Shown: positions 10,984 to 22,791 of the stretch, piece after piece
Numbering within the stretch: the stretch's first letter is position 1
How the letters are laid out: every line of letters begins with the position of its first letter
Assembly (NCBI GenBank): GCA_031761405.1
Contig: JASEVX010000005.1
Span: forward strand, 9,424,252 to 9,488,251
DNA: 64,000 nt
From: Serripes groenlandicus
Lineage: Eukaryota > Mollusca > Bivalvia > Cardiida > Cardiidae
Reading direction: 5' to 3'
The notes under the pieces: generated by a model
Seen by the model: only the letters and a program-made list of their open reading frames with translations
Database searches by the model: none
What the model was told of the DNA's origin: nothing
Translations under genes and position numbers: made by a program

Positions 10984-13900
10984 CTCCAAATTGTTAAATA
11001 TCAAACAAATTATTCACAGGACATAGTCTGTCTTAAGCCATATAACCTCAAACCTGACGGAAAGGTATACCCAATAATGTCACATACGGGCCATCATTAA
11101 AAATACGTGAAGTTTTATTTTATCAGGCTGAATTTCTAGCAGATTCATTTTGTTTGATCAAAAATATTTTCATTTATTACACTCTTATATCAGATGGGAC
11201 ACAATTGGTAATACGAATTTCAATTTTGTTTTCACTAGGTTATTTTAAATACTCTGCATATATGTATTCAAACCACATTTACAACAGATTGAAAAGCTTT
11301 TGACATCATACGTGAGACCACAACAACAAATCAGCCGCAGAACTCTTCAAATTGAAGAGCAAATGCAAAATAAAAAGGATTTAGATCGGTCTACGAAACA
11401 GGGCAATGTACAATAACTATATCAAATTAAAATAAGGTAAGTAGAAGCTGAACATTGAAGCCTACAGATCAAGGGGATCTTTTTTTTTAACAAATTAAAC
11501 TACTTTTGTGTGAAAAATGAAGAAAACTTGGTCTGATCTTCAATAGAAAAGACTATATAATAACAACTAAAAGGCAATTTATAATTGATGTCATAAATAA
11601 GTCACCCAGGGACGTCAAATAAGGGTTCTGTGACTTCTGTCCCCTTGGTATAACTGAAATTTCAAAGAAACAGCATCAAATTCAAATACAAAAAAATATA
11701 GCTTTTATAATTGAGCAATACAAATCAGTAAAAGGCACTTGATAAACAATGATAACTCTTGAAAGCCTTTCATTTCCTCAGCCAAGATGACCCATGACAC
11801 ATTCTCCAATAAAACTTACTAAAATCATGCGAGTCGTCATTTTTGGTATTATTATAATTGGTCGGTCAGACGGAAAACAAGGATTGAAAATTATTGTCGT
11901 CTAGTCAATCTCTTTTTTTTTTTTAAATCGTTAGTTAACGTCATAAAAGCCGTGTGCTATTATCGTATGAACTAACATTTGTACTGAAAATGTCAGTATA
12001 AATAGAACTGAAATCGAAAAAATGTTTCCCGCTAGTCATAGTAGACGACAGCAATACGACGTCAGAACACTTTTGACTGTACCGTGATCTAGACATGATT
12101 TTACAGTAAACAACTGGTTATATCCGTGTTTTATGAAAACACTCTTTAATTCAATATTTCGGCCAAAGGCCTTTCAGGTTATATGAAAGACCACATAATG
12201 TGGCGTCCATCCTAAAATAATTTAACATGAAGACTACATTGATGATGTCCGTAACCAAGGACGACGCACGTAATTTCCGTAACACATTCTTTTGACGTAT
12301 CGTCAAATGGAGCGACGCTGTTTCACGCAAAAAGGGTGGGATCAACTTGAAATACCCCAACTTCCGATTAATAAGCACTAGATTCACTCATACAAAATTG
12401 TTAGAAAATGTATACGATGTGTAGTGTTAGATCAGATAGGACTGTGAATGTACAGGTTACGCTTGATCTCCATCAGCAACAAATGTAACAAAAGCACAAA
12501 GGCCCACTCATATCCATCATTGCTTAATAATGCCTATAAGTTAACAAACTAAAACAAATAAAAATAAAATTTGAAAATAACTTGGCAAGGAGATAAAATA
12601 TTTATAAATGAAAGTATAATTATTGATCAGACATTGTGGCAAAAGGATAAATTGCTCATAATGAGCAATTGTTCCTTTGCAATCCTTTCCTTCGTAGACT
12701 GTTGCAGAGTCGTCAAAGACCATCTCTATAAGGAAAGGGTTAAGATGAAATGTGACCCCCTACATAATCTTTCCAGCCATAATGACTGGTTGAGAAAGGT
12801 AGTCGCTACTTGGCTGAAATTAACTAATTCTCAACCGATTATATCAGTAAAATATATGCTTCCACACCATCATGCAGGTTATCGATCATGGGTCATCTTG
12901 ACCCTCATAATCAAACCGCGTTCATTATAAATTCAGCAATACGAATTCACTGCAAACAATACCATGACATGAGCATTATCATCATCTATAATTTTAAATC
13001 AATCTTTTGTTGGGCAAGTATGCTCTTTAATTTGTGTTAACAATCACTTTTCGGTTGTTTCATAAATAGGTAGGACCTATAGATATTAGAAATATGACGA
13101 AAACGGACCCAGGAAGAAACATAATTCAAGACAAACGGGCCAAGGCATAATGAAACAGATACCTATCTTGGAATCATTTAGGTGGTGTTATCGCTCACAA
13201 CTCATTTATAGCTATAACAGATAAGAGATATAAACAATCATTATCTGATGTTTCTATGCAGTTGTCAAGCGAGTTTAAATGTGCGATGTTTTCTGCGCCT
13301 TCAAGAATTAATACAGATATATAGAAGTAATTATTTGGTAGGATACAATACGATACGATAATTTTACTGCATAATCAGGCCCTCGTCCTAAACACAAAAT
13401 GTTACAAATACATGTATACAATCAAATATCAATGTAATGCAAGTGTAGAGTATAACACACATTGAGACAACATATTAAAATAGTAATGTTATAACAAGTG
13501 TACAGGTTATTTCTCAACGATGTTAGAATTTGTTCCAACAACCTTATGGCATTTTTAGCTCGACATTTCGCAGCCTATAATTCCTACCTATCTACGAAAA
13601 CATGTACAATAGATAAGTTTAAACGAAAATTATGCAGCATACGTTCTATAAATATCGATTTCAAAAATGATTGACTACACTAGACGCTTACTATTTAGAA
13701 ATTGTATTTCAATCGTCTACCATAACATTCTGAAAAGTAAATATGAGATCGAAAATTTGTCGCACTTCTATATCAATAAAGGGATGAACTCAAAAAATAA
13801 TTTACTGGATGATGGTAATGCTCATTTTGTTTATTGCGCGAGCTTAGATAATTAAAGGCAAGTTGGCTAAAGCTTTATTTAGAAAATCGAAATACAGGTG

Positions 13901-15040
13901 TATGAAACATCTTATTTGTCCTAAAAATATAATTCAAAAAGAAATAATATTTTCTCATGGAACACAATAAAGACAAAACTGTCTGTCAATAATGTAAACA
14001 AATAAACTAATTGCAGCCACTCATATATAAAATATAAGGATTATTTAATATTATATAACAATTGGCATGAAAAACTGAATCCAAATATTCAGTACACAAC
14101 ATTGTACGACTTTGAAACTTTTACGTTCTTATAGTATATACAACGAAAGGACTTCTAGAAATACCAATATGCATAGGATAATAGTCATGTTAAAATGATA
14201 CAAGAATTACTAAACAGAGCAACCAGTTTATGAAGAGAATACACAATTAGCTAGAAAAATAACATAATCGAAATATAAATATCTATATACAATTCAACTA
14301 GAATTGGAAAGAAAATCACTGACTAATACTGTACAAAAATGAGAAAACGCAAACAAACGAACTCTTGTTCATGTTGAAATTTAAACCTTTAAATCTGAGT
14401 GGTTTTGTGCTAGTATTATTCAAACATTAGAACATTTGAATTGGAACTGCATTTATCCCAGTTGTTATGGAACGAGTGAAACACCTTTCTAAATAATAAC
14501 AAAATAAACGTGAAATTTAAATTAAAAGAATTTTGTCTTGGAACAACCCTGGGAAATACTCATATAATCATGAATACAATCCACATTGGCTCCCAGGGTT
14601 GCGGGGTTAGCGTTACGACTGACTGGCTGCTGTAAGGATTTATGGACCAGCAGTACCGGTAGTTTAGCAGCGTAGACCCCAAACAATCCATCAATATTAA
14701 CATAGGATAAATATAATTTTATTAATGCCTTCGCTAAACGTCATCGAGAAAATATTTGGATTATATCTGTTTAGGCGTTCTAAACTCAATGTCCTTTTAA
14801 ATCGTTCCCACATCAAATAAATATGCAGCAAACTACTATGAAACATCTTTGCAAGAAGTAAAGTGCTCAATGTGAGCGTGTTTGATCGCACACCGTCCGT
14901 CGTCTGTTAACATTTACCTACAAACAACATCTCCTGATCCTCCTAATCCAATGAACCAAAATCTAAATAATTACACCGGAATGTTTATTATCTGTTCATC
15001 TTTCACTTTTGTTTAAAGAATTCAATTCCATGCCGAATTT
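10984..15040. other. About 4 kb with no gene or repeat I can support
   Basis: AT-rich intronic or intergenic sequence. Open frames at 12151-12387, 12571-12930 and 13667-13855 show no recognisable domain or splice context and are not called. A GC-richer patch near 14590-14690 is unassigned. Confidence 0.5.
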
Positions 15041-15089
15041 TGGTTGCTGTGGCATCAGACAACGGGAAAAATACAAAACTTTAAAAATC

Positions 15090-15600
15090 GTCTTATCCAA
15101 AAGTACAGGCCTGATTTGAAAAATAATTTTCCCAAATATTCCTTGGATGGCCGTCTTCCAACATTGTTCAGATCATTCCGTTCTGTAGAAACACATGACA
15201 GCCTGAGGGCGAAGATCGCTTTCCTTATATGTGTGAAGTGAAAACTTAACAAATCTTCCTGTCCAAATGTAATGGCCCGATTTGAAAAAATGACTAAGCA
15301 CGATTGTACGTTCGGTTACCATTTTAAAAGATTGTTCAAATTATTCCGATCCGTTGAAACACATGGCCGCCAGGGGGCGGAACTTTTTTTTTATATGTAT
15401 ATATATATATATATATACGGAAAACTTAAAAAATCGTCTAGTCGAAAAACACTGGCCCGATTTGAAAAAAAATGGCACAAATGTTCCATGTGTAACACTC
15501 TAAGAAGTATGTTCAAATTATTCTGATCCGTTGTTAAAAACCCCAACAAAGGGTCATTAATTGTGTCCCTTGTATGCATATCGTAAGAACATTGAAAACT
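15090..15600 (+). repeat. Composite tandem-core repeat, diverged copy in duplicated unit 3
   Basis: Three degenerate cores ('gtaatggcccgatttgaaaa', 'atggccgccagggggcggaa', 'ccttatatgtgt'), closely parallel to 1-430. It contains an (AT)n tract at 15395-15417. After it comes 'tatcgtaagaacattgaaaac', shared with 7615-7635. The short frames on either strand come from the repeat. Confidence 0.6.
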
Positions 15601-15812
15601 GTGATTTTAATTTAACATAGTGTTTGCCAAAGTAATCTGTTGTGGAGGCGTCAAATGTAGCTGTATTTGGGAAAGAGTTAGTTTGTCTGTTTTAAAACAA
15701 TGAAAGCAATTGAGGGGTCGTTCTAGTTTATGTAGATTTAATCTTCATAAAAGTTTCAATATATAGACGATTAGGGTTATTGGTAAAGAATTGCTATATG
15801 TTATATCCACAG

Positions 15813-15875
15813 GTCTCTATCCTTTAGAGGACCCTGGTGCCATTGGTGATGTCGAAGATGAATCAACGGCGATGT
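15813..15875 (+). CDS. Cassette exon 3 (63 nt, phase 1-1) of the PA-clan peptidase gene
   Basis: Acceptor 'gttatatccacag' ends at 15812 and donor GTAAG starts at 15876. Read as 2 nt + 20 codons + 1 nt it is open: LYPLEDPGAIGDVEDESTAM. The trailing T joins AC at 16937 to give a Tyr codon in frame. It shares the acidic 'ED-E' ending with cassette exon 2. It is the nearest cassette to the long exon (about 1.06 kb upstream), so it is the most likely default partner. Confidence 0.65.
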
Positions 15876-16199
15876 GTAAGTTGTTGCCCAAGCAAAGTAT
15901 TACCCAACAATAATGAACCGATCCTGACCCCCGGAAACACTCATTTAGTGAACTGGCCGCTATAATGCAGTTGAAATGGTGTTAAATTTGTGCAAACATA
16001 TTTCACACTATGGGATAGTGGTGTAAATTCTGATATTTGGTGAATATCTTCAACTACACCTTTTTAAAAGCAAACCATTTAGCACCATCTTTCACAAACC
16101 AAGCCCAGAGAGAGGTAGGCCGCGTTTTTGCAAATACATCAAGTATCAGATGCTTACTTTTCCGACTAATCTTATTATGTAATATACCTTTCATTCACT

Positions 16200-16460
16200 T
16201 ATTTCTCCATTTAACTTTTCGACATTGTTTATCTGTTGAACTAGTCGACCTCATTGACCTGTCGACCCTTTCGACCTACTCTCGGTCTCTAGTTTACCTG
16301 CGACCTTTTGACTTAGTCGATCATGTCAACCGTTACATATTCACAACATGTAAATTAACCTGCATTGTTTCACTGAATGCGTTTTGAAACATTGAATAGA
16401 TGAAAACAAAAATACAAGTGTTTAACAATTGCGTAAGTAAACAGAATTAAACTTTTTTTT
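16200..16460 (+). repeat. GTCGACC-type short tandem repeat plus duplicated flank
   Basis: Imperfect 'gtcgacc(t/c)' copies at 16240-16330 and the flank 'gaatgcgttttgaaacattg' match 4248-4490. It lies between cassette exon 3 and the long exon. Confidence 0.6.
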
Positions 16461-16936
16461 AAAAAGTCGCTTTAATACAGATCTAGCACTATTTTAGTCT
16501 TGTACTAGGCCTCAGCCCTATGTTCTAATGTAATTCAGACATAAGCAGATGCGTTTCCACTACCGAGTCACGGATCGATATATGACCAACCATTACCATT
16601 ACCCTAACTCTAACCCCTGACCCCAACCCGAACCTTAACCCTTGTTGGCGCTCAGGATTGTAAGCATCATGACAGACTCGCTGGTGTCAGGAAAATTGGG
16701 CCAGCTATTTTTGTAAATTACCAAAAAAAGGCCGCAAAATTTCTAAATACTATTTAAGAGCGGGGCAAAACACACAATCATGAATTGTTTTCGTCAATAG
16801 TTTTGTGTTGAATTGTGGTTAATGGATTTTGAAATCATAACGGCTTTGATGATCTCTATAATTTATATACATGAATAATTAATCTACAATATAAAGAGCA
16901 TATTTAGTCGTTTTATCATTTTAATTTCTTTTTCAG

Positions 16937-17863
16937 ACATAATTGATGTAATTAAAGATCTCATTGGACGCATTCAAAACCAGAAAGGCAATATGCTTAA
17001 AGTTGCCGTTTGTCGAAATGAAGAGTTGTTCGATGTAACGGTCATTTCTAACGATCCAGAACATGTTAAAGATAGCATCGTCCAACAATGTAAGAAATAT
17101 AAAAAATATATTAATAACATCGACGTACGAAATGTTAAGGATGAAGGTTATAGTGTCATGCATTCAGGTGACTTCATTGAATGCATTGGGTCAGAGATTT
17201 ATTTGAAAGATATGAATAGAATTAACAAAATAATATCAAGCCTTTCAAAAAGTATAAATACTGATTGGCAAAACGTTAATAGTGTGTTTTACTCACCTGT
17301 ACGATCTGTAGGTTACTTGTCAAACGACCATGAACTGATAAAGGAACCTTGTATAGTCGTGTACGTGGATGTCAAGTTTGACAAAGGACGTGTCCCTGTT
17401 GACAGTTTTAAAATTCCACAATTTATAGAAGGCATCAGAACCGACGTTCGAGAAGGCATGACTAAAGGCTTGACGAAATTATCTCCGTCCGATTACCACG
17501 ATCCCGTTACTGTTGGATGTCAAATCGCAACGTCATGTTCAATAGATCTATTCGGAACTATGGGACCAATTATTGATATGGGCGATAATAAAGTCGGATT
17601 CCTCACCTCGTTACACAACTTACTTCATAAAAGTGATTATGGCAAACTATGTAAAGAGTCGAAGGATCTTGTTGGCGTGTCGTACAGATCAGTGTTCCAA
17701 CCAATAGATAAAGTGAGCACATGTGGAACACAACAAGTGGGAGAGATAGTGTTCCTTAAATCTGACTTCTCAAATGAATCCGGCTATGAAGTGGCGTTTG
17801 TAGAATTACAGACACGTACACCTAATGATGGTGGATTTCCTTCGGGTGAATTTCCATTATTCA
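16937..17863 (+). CDS. PA-clan (trypsin-like) peptidase gene, long exon with catalytic His
   Basis: A strong acceptor ('tttctttttcag') ends at 16936 and donor GTAAGTA starts at 17864. The 927 nt exon is open in one phase (2 nt, 308 codons, 1 nt), starting IIDVIKDLIGR. The N-terminal ~150 residues are a charged region I do not recognise. Then comes a chymotrypsin-fold half: TVGCQIATSC, GTMGPIID, and VGFLTSLHNLL with the likely catalytic His (codon 17614-17616, residue ~226). GYEVAFVEL follows, where a catalytic Asp is usual; here it is Glu (codon 17788). The Ser half is in the exon at 34146. No signal peptide is seen in these exons. The true start must lie in an upstream exon. The family is inferred from motifs. 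Confidence 0.75.
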
Positions 17864-17889
17864 GTAAGTAAATAAACACGGATTATTTA

Positions 17890-18033
17890 CATTGCGGGAG
17901 CAATGAATGGGTTCGTATTGCACGACAATTAGCGTGGAACAATCGATATCTTACAGACCGAAGGTCGAGTAAGATATGGAATTTCCCACGCTACGAGTCG
18001 TGCAATACGAACCCATGTATCGCTTCTGCAACG
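17890..18033. mobile_element. Foldback MITE with TTA target duplication (PIF/Harbinger-like)
   Basis: 144 bp with two ~65 bp arms that are inverted copies of each other. Shared text is 'gggttcgtattgcacga', 'tagcgtgg' and 'atatcttac', around a short centre 'accgaaggt'. It is flanked by TTA at 17887-17889 and 18034-18036. A three-base TTA/TAA duplication is typical of PIF/Harbinger. It begins only 26 bp after the donor site of the long peptidase exon. Confidence 0.7.
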
Positions 18034-18089
18034 TTATATTTTTTTTATTATATACCTACAATCTATGAAGAGCAAAAAAAGTAACAAAT

Positions 18090-18955
18090 ATGGTTTGACA
18101 ATCGCCACAATGCTAACAGAAACAGCAACGAAAACAATAGTCAGTTTTGAACAGCCTGTTGACTCTTTTTATTCCTTACTGCAAACCATTTTACCTAATC
18201 CGTTAAACGGCTAAATATATAGTTCCATCAGTGATGCAGAGACACGATACATAATAATCATGTCAGTGACCGGATTGATACTAAGATTTGAGATGTATTG
18301 AAATAATATCTACATACAGTTAAATTATGTAAATATTATGTTTCTTCATGTTTGGACAGATAATAAATATCATTGCGCGTTCTATCTGCCTTGCAAAGAA
18401 CTCTCAACTCAATGACCCAGTAGAAGGCTTCTGGAAATTCCAAAAGGTTCTATAAATAGTTTGAGTCTTGTAATCGATTGTTCTTAAATCTCAACATTAT
18501 AAACGCTTTTTTTCGTAGTTGTTGCAATATATACGAAAGCGTCTAGATTATAAGACAAGGTTACAAAGGTTTAAATGAGACGATGTCAGTGTGTACACAA
18601 GTTATACACGTTCGAGTGCATCCCTCTCTGTACGTTCTAGAGTCAATTAGCAATCAATGCTGAAAGTGTAGCCTAATTTCGTTGGAGATCGAGCATTATC
18701 ATAGTATCAACTGAACAGTTTGGCAAATAGAGAAATTGTGCTTTATGAGCATTTTTTTTGCTCTCAAATTTGTTAAAGCAGTTTAACTTTTATAGGGAGA
18801 AGGAACTAAATTGAACAGACCTGTTCAATATCAGACATCATTGAAACAAACACCAAACTAATGGATACTGTTTTCTCTCCTTTCTATGATAATTTAGTCA
18901 TTTCTAACGTGTACACAATATGTTATCTTAATATGGCCTAGTGACCTGGTGATGA
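18090..18955 (-). repeat. Right arm of the ~1 kb inverted duplication
   Basis: Inverted relative to 2262-3391, sharing among others 'tatcattgcgcgttctatct', 'ttcttaaatctcaacatta' and 'ctagagtcaattagcaatc'. Divergence and small indels are visible, so it is not very recent. No gene is seen in it. Confidence 0.75.
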
Positions 18956-19041
18956 ACACATCATGACCAATTTTAGAACGTTACTTAAAAATCACCAAGA
19001 CAACATTCTGGCAAACTAACATTATTCTATAGTCAAAAGAT

Positions 19042-20292
19042 AATATATTTCTCATTCATTAGACCAGTTCTTGAATACGGCGACGTTATCTGGGACAATG
19101 TACCCCAATACCAGAAGGAGGAACTCGATAAAGTTCAAAATGAGGCAGCGCGCATCGTTACAGGCTGCAGTAAACTGGTGTCTCTCGCAAATCTTCACAA
19201 GGAATCTGGGTGGGAATCGTTATTAGAAAGAAGAAGGAAACACAAACTTATATTGTTTTTTAAAATCGTGAACGGTCTTGTCCCTAACTATCTATCCTCT
19301 CTTGTTCCACAGTATGATAACACTACAGCTTACAATCGTCGCAATTCAAACAATCTGAGAAATATATACTGTAGGACAAACTTGTATAAAAAATCATTTC
19401 TACCTGCAGTAATAAATGATTGGAATGGTCTACCACTAAACATAAGGAATACTAATTCTATATCGTTGTTTAAATCACTTATAAATAGAGATAAACCAAA
19501 ATCTAATAAACTATATAATGTTGGATATAGAAAAGTTCAAATATTTCATACAAGACTGCGAAACAATTGTAGTTCTCTTAACCAACATCTCTATTGGAAA
19601 AATGTAATCGATTCACCTCTTTGTAGTTGTGGGTCGATAGAATCAAATCAGCACTATTTCTTTGAATGCAAATTATATCTTCTAATTAGAAACACCCTAG
19701 TTCAGAAGTTATCTGACATAACTACTGTTAATAAACAAACAATACTTTATGGTAATGAAAACCTTTCTTTTTATAATAACGAAATCATATTTAACGAAGT
19801 ACACAAATACATTCTTGATAGTAAGAGATTCTAATTATGAGGGATTTTCATATCAGTTTTACTCAAATCATTCCTAATTCATAACACTACTGGGGTTAGC
19901 ATAATATTTACCAAAATAAGAACTAATTACTACAACAATTTATAGTGGAATTAATTTATTTGAAAGCCAAGGTCAAGGGATGCTGTAAGACATCTGCTTA
20001 TGTACATGTATAAGTTCACGGTGCAGTTAATAACATATCTGGCTCCACTCCATCTTTCACTTGTTTAAGCAATATATATCTCTCTATTTTTTTTTTTTTT
20101 TTTTCTGTTCATGGTTAGTTACTTTAATACACTTTGCATATTTATACTGCATTTTGTAAACAACTGTTCAATCACCATATGGAGAGGAACTATATAAGCT
20201 GTAAGCTTTCGTTCCAATCCTTTTCGCACTTAATGTTTGTACTGTTGCTTATGTGCCTTACTTTATAGAATAAAATATGTTTAAATTAAAAT
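19042..20292 (+). mobile_element. 5'-truncated LINE with 14-bp target site duplication
   Basis: Target duplication TATAGTCAAAAGAT lies at 19028-19041 and 20293-20306. The insert holds the RT C-terminus (open frame 19049-19834) and a ~460 bp 3' region with a T17 tract ending in an AT-rich 'tttaaattaaaat' tail. The 5' truncation and long TSD are classical target-primed reverse transcription marks. Confidence 0.85.
19049..19834 (+). pseudogene. Non-LTR retrotransposon RT C-terminal domain
   Basis: The open frame starts in the retained part of the RT: FIRPVLEYGDVIWDN, then a thumb-like helical region (LVSLANLHKESGWESLLERR, KIVNGLVPNYLSSL) and SFLPAVINDWNGLP. It ends in a Cys/His zinc motif (CSCGSIESNQHYFFEC) typical of LINE C-termini. 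It ends at TAA 19832-19834. The catalytic YxDD palm is absent through 5' truncation, so it cannot be an active polymerase. The frame itself has no internal stop, which suggests a recent insertion. Clade not decided. Confidence 0.8.
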
Positions 20293-20689
20293 TATAGTCA
20301 AAAGATGCAGCTTTTCTCAAATGTACCCGCACCAGAGTGCACTATTATTGAAAATCGCAAAACCTAACCCGAGATACTGCTTGTTACTTTGCAGGATTTG
20401 TTATACGATCGCCACTACAGTGCCATTGGCGCTTTGATTTATTGTAGAAAAACAATTTTTGTAAACGAGACATAAAAGTTTAATTGCGGGTGAATAGTTA
20501 GTACACTACTTAGGTCACGCCCCTAGAAAGTATTCTTATACATAGGTCAAGCCCAATAACATCATCAAATTAAATTTCCATTGTTTTGTAGGAGAAAATA
20601 TTAACACAATCTTCATTTGCGGGTTTTTGTCTCGATAACGATAGTGGAGTGAGACACAGAAGTCACTTTTCCGGAGACGGCGGCGGCCA

Positions 20690-21460
20690 CTTTTACAACT
20701 CACTATATCTCAGCAACCCCCGCTGGAATTTTTCTTGATCTTGTTTAGGTACCTTAACCTCAAAACTTAACCTTGGTTATATCTCAGCAACCCCTGATGG
20801 AATTTTTCTGAAACTATGTCAGATGTATTGTATGGTCATGGGACATCATTCAACGGCAAAATGTTCAAGGTCAAGGTCATATTTTGGCAAAACTTGAACT
20901 TGGTTAGGTAACTTAACCTCAAAACATAACCTTGGTTATATCTCAGCAATCCCTGATTCAATATTTCTGAAAATGTCAGATGTATTGTATGGCCATGCGC
21001 CATCATGCAATGTCAAAATGTTCAAGGTCAAGGTCATATTATAGCAGAACTTGAACCTTTTAAGGCAAATCTTGGTTATATCTCAGCAAACACTGCTGGA
21101 ACTATTCTGAAACTATGTCAGATGTATTGTTGGTTCATGGAACATCATTCAAGGTCAAAATTATCAAGGCTAAGGTCATATTTTGGCAGAACTTGCACTT
21201 GCTTAGGTAACTTAACCTCAGAACTTAACCGTGGTTATCTCTCAGCAACCCCTGATGGAGTTTTTCTGAAACTATGTCAGATATATTATTCTGTCATGGG
21301 ACATCATTCAACATTCAACTGTCAAGGTCATGGTCATAATTTGGCATAACTTGAACGTTGTTAGGTCACTTAACCTCAAATATTAACCTTGGTTATGTCT
21401 CAGCAACCCCTGCTGGTAAAAAAAAGCTGAAACTATGTCATATTAATTTGCTTAACAATT
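20690..21460 (+). repeat. Tandem array of ~158 bp units
   Basis: Five or six units keyed by 'ggttatatctcagcaacccc', at about 20704, 20778, 20938, 21076, 21231 and 21391. Spacing is ~158 bp with one short unit (~138). Each unit has 'gaaactatgtcagatgtatt', 'catgggacatcattcaa' and 'caaggtcaaggtcat'. Conserved element ends are not evident. The open frame at 21005-21349 lies in the repeat. Confidence 0.75.
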
Positions 21461-21489
21461 AATTCCGGTTGGACAGACTCAAAGAGCTG

Positions 21490-21690
21490 ACGCATAATTT
21501 GTGCCTTAACAAACGGGTTGGTGCAAAATCAGCACACTCAATACGAGTGTGCTGTACAGAAAGGTTCGTAAAACATGGGACACACTGTGGAGCCTCCTCT
21601 CCTTAAGCAAGTAAGAATGTGCAATCCAAGTGTGTCCAATGCGTAGGCGGGAAGATACAAGGTCTTCTTGCTTGCCGGGATAATCTGAAC
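21490..21690 (-). pseudogene. LINE C-terminus, continued beyond the hAT insertion
   Basis: The minus frame reads RLRIGHTWIAHSYLLKERR and then a decayed zinc region, the usual end of Jockey-like ORF2 proteins. It is continuous with 22792-23460 once the hAT element (21691-22783) and one copy of its TSD are removed. Confidence 0.6.
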
Positions 21691-22783
21691 TAGGACTGTA
21701 ACGATACATTCGCATATTCGATATAATCGAATACAGGCCTGTCCGAATCGTATTCGTTTCACCCATATTCGAATATTCACGAATATAATCCAAACCTGTA
21801 TACTCTAAACAAAAATCAATTTAATTAAACTACAAACATAACAAACCTTTTGTCAGACTTATATAGTACCCCTGCCACAACAGTTGACCACAGATTTAAC
21901 GACATACTGTGTATTCTTTTGTTTTTCAAAATAAATTTGATGATGTGTTCGCTACGATGTACTTGACATACGCTTCAGTGTGTTTACAATCTGTTTTTAA
22001 TTAAATCTGAATTATAATATTCGATTGAAGAAGGTCGGAGAATTCCCAACAAACGAAAACCAGAACGCATCAACAAAAAATGACGAACCACAAGGAACTC
22101 GAGATTACTATTGAACCTCCGGCCAAACTAAGTACCCCACCCACAACAGCTGGCCACTAATTTTGCAACATATTTTTTATTCATTTTCTCATAACATATT
22201 TGATGTTGTGTTCGCTACTATGTATTTTGAAATACGTTTGTGCGTGTTTAAAATGTGTTTTTACTATATTTTGAATTATAATTGAAAATTCCCAGTTAAT
22301 GACAACCAAAACCCGTCAACAACAAAAATGGCGAGCCCCGTGGAAATTGAAAATATTGAACCTCCGGCCAAATATGTCAGCTGTTTTGGAAAGTATCGGA
22401 TTTCCAAAAGGACTCAAGGGAGACTTTCCATTGCTCATTATCAAAATAGGTAGACATGACATCGGGTAACAATAAGTTAAACGCTACATTAAATTCAAAA
22501 TTACCTATCAACGTACTTGAAGTAAATAAGTGTATATTCTTTTGGGGACAACAAGTCAAATACGTTATTAACTTTGATACTGTTCTAGTTGGATTTTTTT
22601 TGTCAGAAGAATAACAAGACTTACTAGTCAATCATTATACTTTCTTAAATCTGAATTAAGATTTCTTTTGTGTTTACATGTTTTTAAATACATGACAGTA
22701 TTCGTGAATAAATATGCGTATTCGTTACCCTGTATTCGTGATACGTATCGTATTCGCCACCTAGTGTATTCGTTACAGCCCTA
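21691..22783 (+). mobile_element. hAT-type DNA transposon, internally rearranged
   Basis: 8-bp target duplication ATCTGAAC at 21683-21690 and 22784-22791. Terminal inverted repeats are TAGGACTGTAACGATAC and TAGGGCTGTAACGAATAC (right end, complement), with further 'gtattcg' subterminal motifs. 1093 bp. It carries two copies, ~261 bp apart, of a block starting 'agtacccc' and ending with a possible first coding exon (ATG near 22082 and 22328; the second reads MASPVEIENIEPPAKYVSC). The transposase body is missing, so it is non-autonomous. Confidence 0.85.
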
Positions 22784-22791
22784 ATCTGAAC

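Noticed and set aside
16596..16645. Interstitial telomeric repeat
   Set aside because: 'ccctaactctaacccctgac' is only loosely TTAGGG-like, with no regular 6-bp phase.
22377..22631. Minus-strand open frame of 84 aa
   Set aside because: It lies wholly inside the hAT element, antisense to its possible first exon, and has no recognised domain.
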